From contig DYDT01000090.1 in NCBI GenBank assembly GCA_020404485.1, positions 1-5,827 of the forward strand: a DNA stretch of 5,827 bases, read 5' to 3'. Source of the stretch: Rickettsia endosymbiont of Diachasma alloeum (GTDB lineage: Bacteria > Pseudomonadota > Alphaproteobacteria > Rickettsiales > Rickettsiaceae). The position numbers and the translations under genes were made by a program. Shown here piece after piece: positions 5,712 to 5,827 of the stretch. Every line of letters starts with the position of its first letter. The first letter of the stretch is position 1. Under the pieces are notes generated by a model. That model was not told the DNA's origin. It saw nothing but the letters and a program-made list of their open reading frames with translations, and made no database searches.

Positions 5712-5827
5712 CTCACCTTCCGCTGCAAAATATTAATTATTATGCATTATTATTTAATTTTAACTTTCACACTATTTTGCTATTAATTTAGCCATGTTAA
5801 TTTGTATTTTTTTGCCATATTAAAGGT
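5712..5827. repeat. 116-bp dispersed repeat, right copy (inverted relative to 3-118)
   Basis: Exact reverse complement of 3-118 over the full 116 bases and running to the last base of the window. It starts 43 bases upstream of the dapB start codon, so any dapB promoter must lie in that short stretch, partly in the repeat, or in DNA beyond it. The plus strand carries the same 24-codon frame that forms the tail of the ferritin-like protein, here preceded by ATG at 5700 and 5703 with no ribosome site; I do not call it a gene. Confidence 0.9.

Noticed and set aside
1..5827. Linear replicon with terminal inverted repeats (plasmid or phage)
   Set aside because: The content is chromosomal housekeeping genes with no replication, capsid or telomere-resolving gene; contig ends at a dispersed repeat are simpler.

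Overview
The window is strongly AT-rich and reads as chromosomal DNA of Rickettsia (Alphaproteobacteria, obligate intracellular). Three things point there. The DapD, DapB, RsmE and Bax-inhibitor-1-like proteins have the Lys/Asn/Ile-rich composition and close motif matches I associate with rickettsial orthologues. Genes are separated by long intergenic palindromic repeats, one of which encodes the peptide pattern of the Rickettsia palindromic element RPE-1. A stand-alone ankyrin-repeat gene is also present. The genus is inferred from recalled families; no search was run.

Layout, left to right. A 116-bp repeat (3-118) has overwritten the 3' end of a leftward ferritin-like gene (44-412). Upstream of that gene lie its probable promoter and a 38-bp perfect A/T palindrome that probably ends the dapD transcript. 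Leftward dapD (579-1406) is divergent from a rightward zinc-ribbon membrane protein gene (1478-2119), and the two appear to share a compact region with overlapping promoters. Then come an RPE-1-type palindrome (2140-2284), a rightward ankyrin gene (2378-2896) and, convergent to it, rsmE (2923-3627, leftward). Head-to-head with rsmE is a 47-codon DUF1674 / SDHAF4-like gene (3638-3781). The 380-bp gap 3782-4161 is almost wholly repeat DNA: one complete palindrome, a half copy of the same family, and a second palindrome type with a terminator-like hairpin at its centre. A leftward pair, dapB (4919-5668) then a BI-1 family membrane protein (4162-4875), follows. The window closes with the second 116-bp copy (5712-5827), in exact inverted orientation to the first.

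How the genes relate. dapB and dapD encode consecutive enzymes of the succinylase branch of lysine/meso-diaminopimelate synthesis, which supplies peptidoglycan precursor; they are in separate transcription units. The DUF1674 protein probably helps mature succinate dehydrogenase, and RsmE modifies 16S rRNA. The zinc-ribbon, BI-1 and ankyrin proteins are membrane or host-interface candidates of unproven role.

The most unusual features are the perfect 116-bp inverted repeats at both ends and the truncation one of them causes. Because the repeats sit exactly at the window edges, they could be ends of a longer mobile element at which an assembly stopped, rather than a complete short element; the window alone cannot decide this. 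No convincing new multi-gene system is visible.
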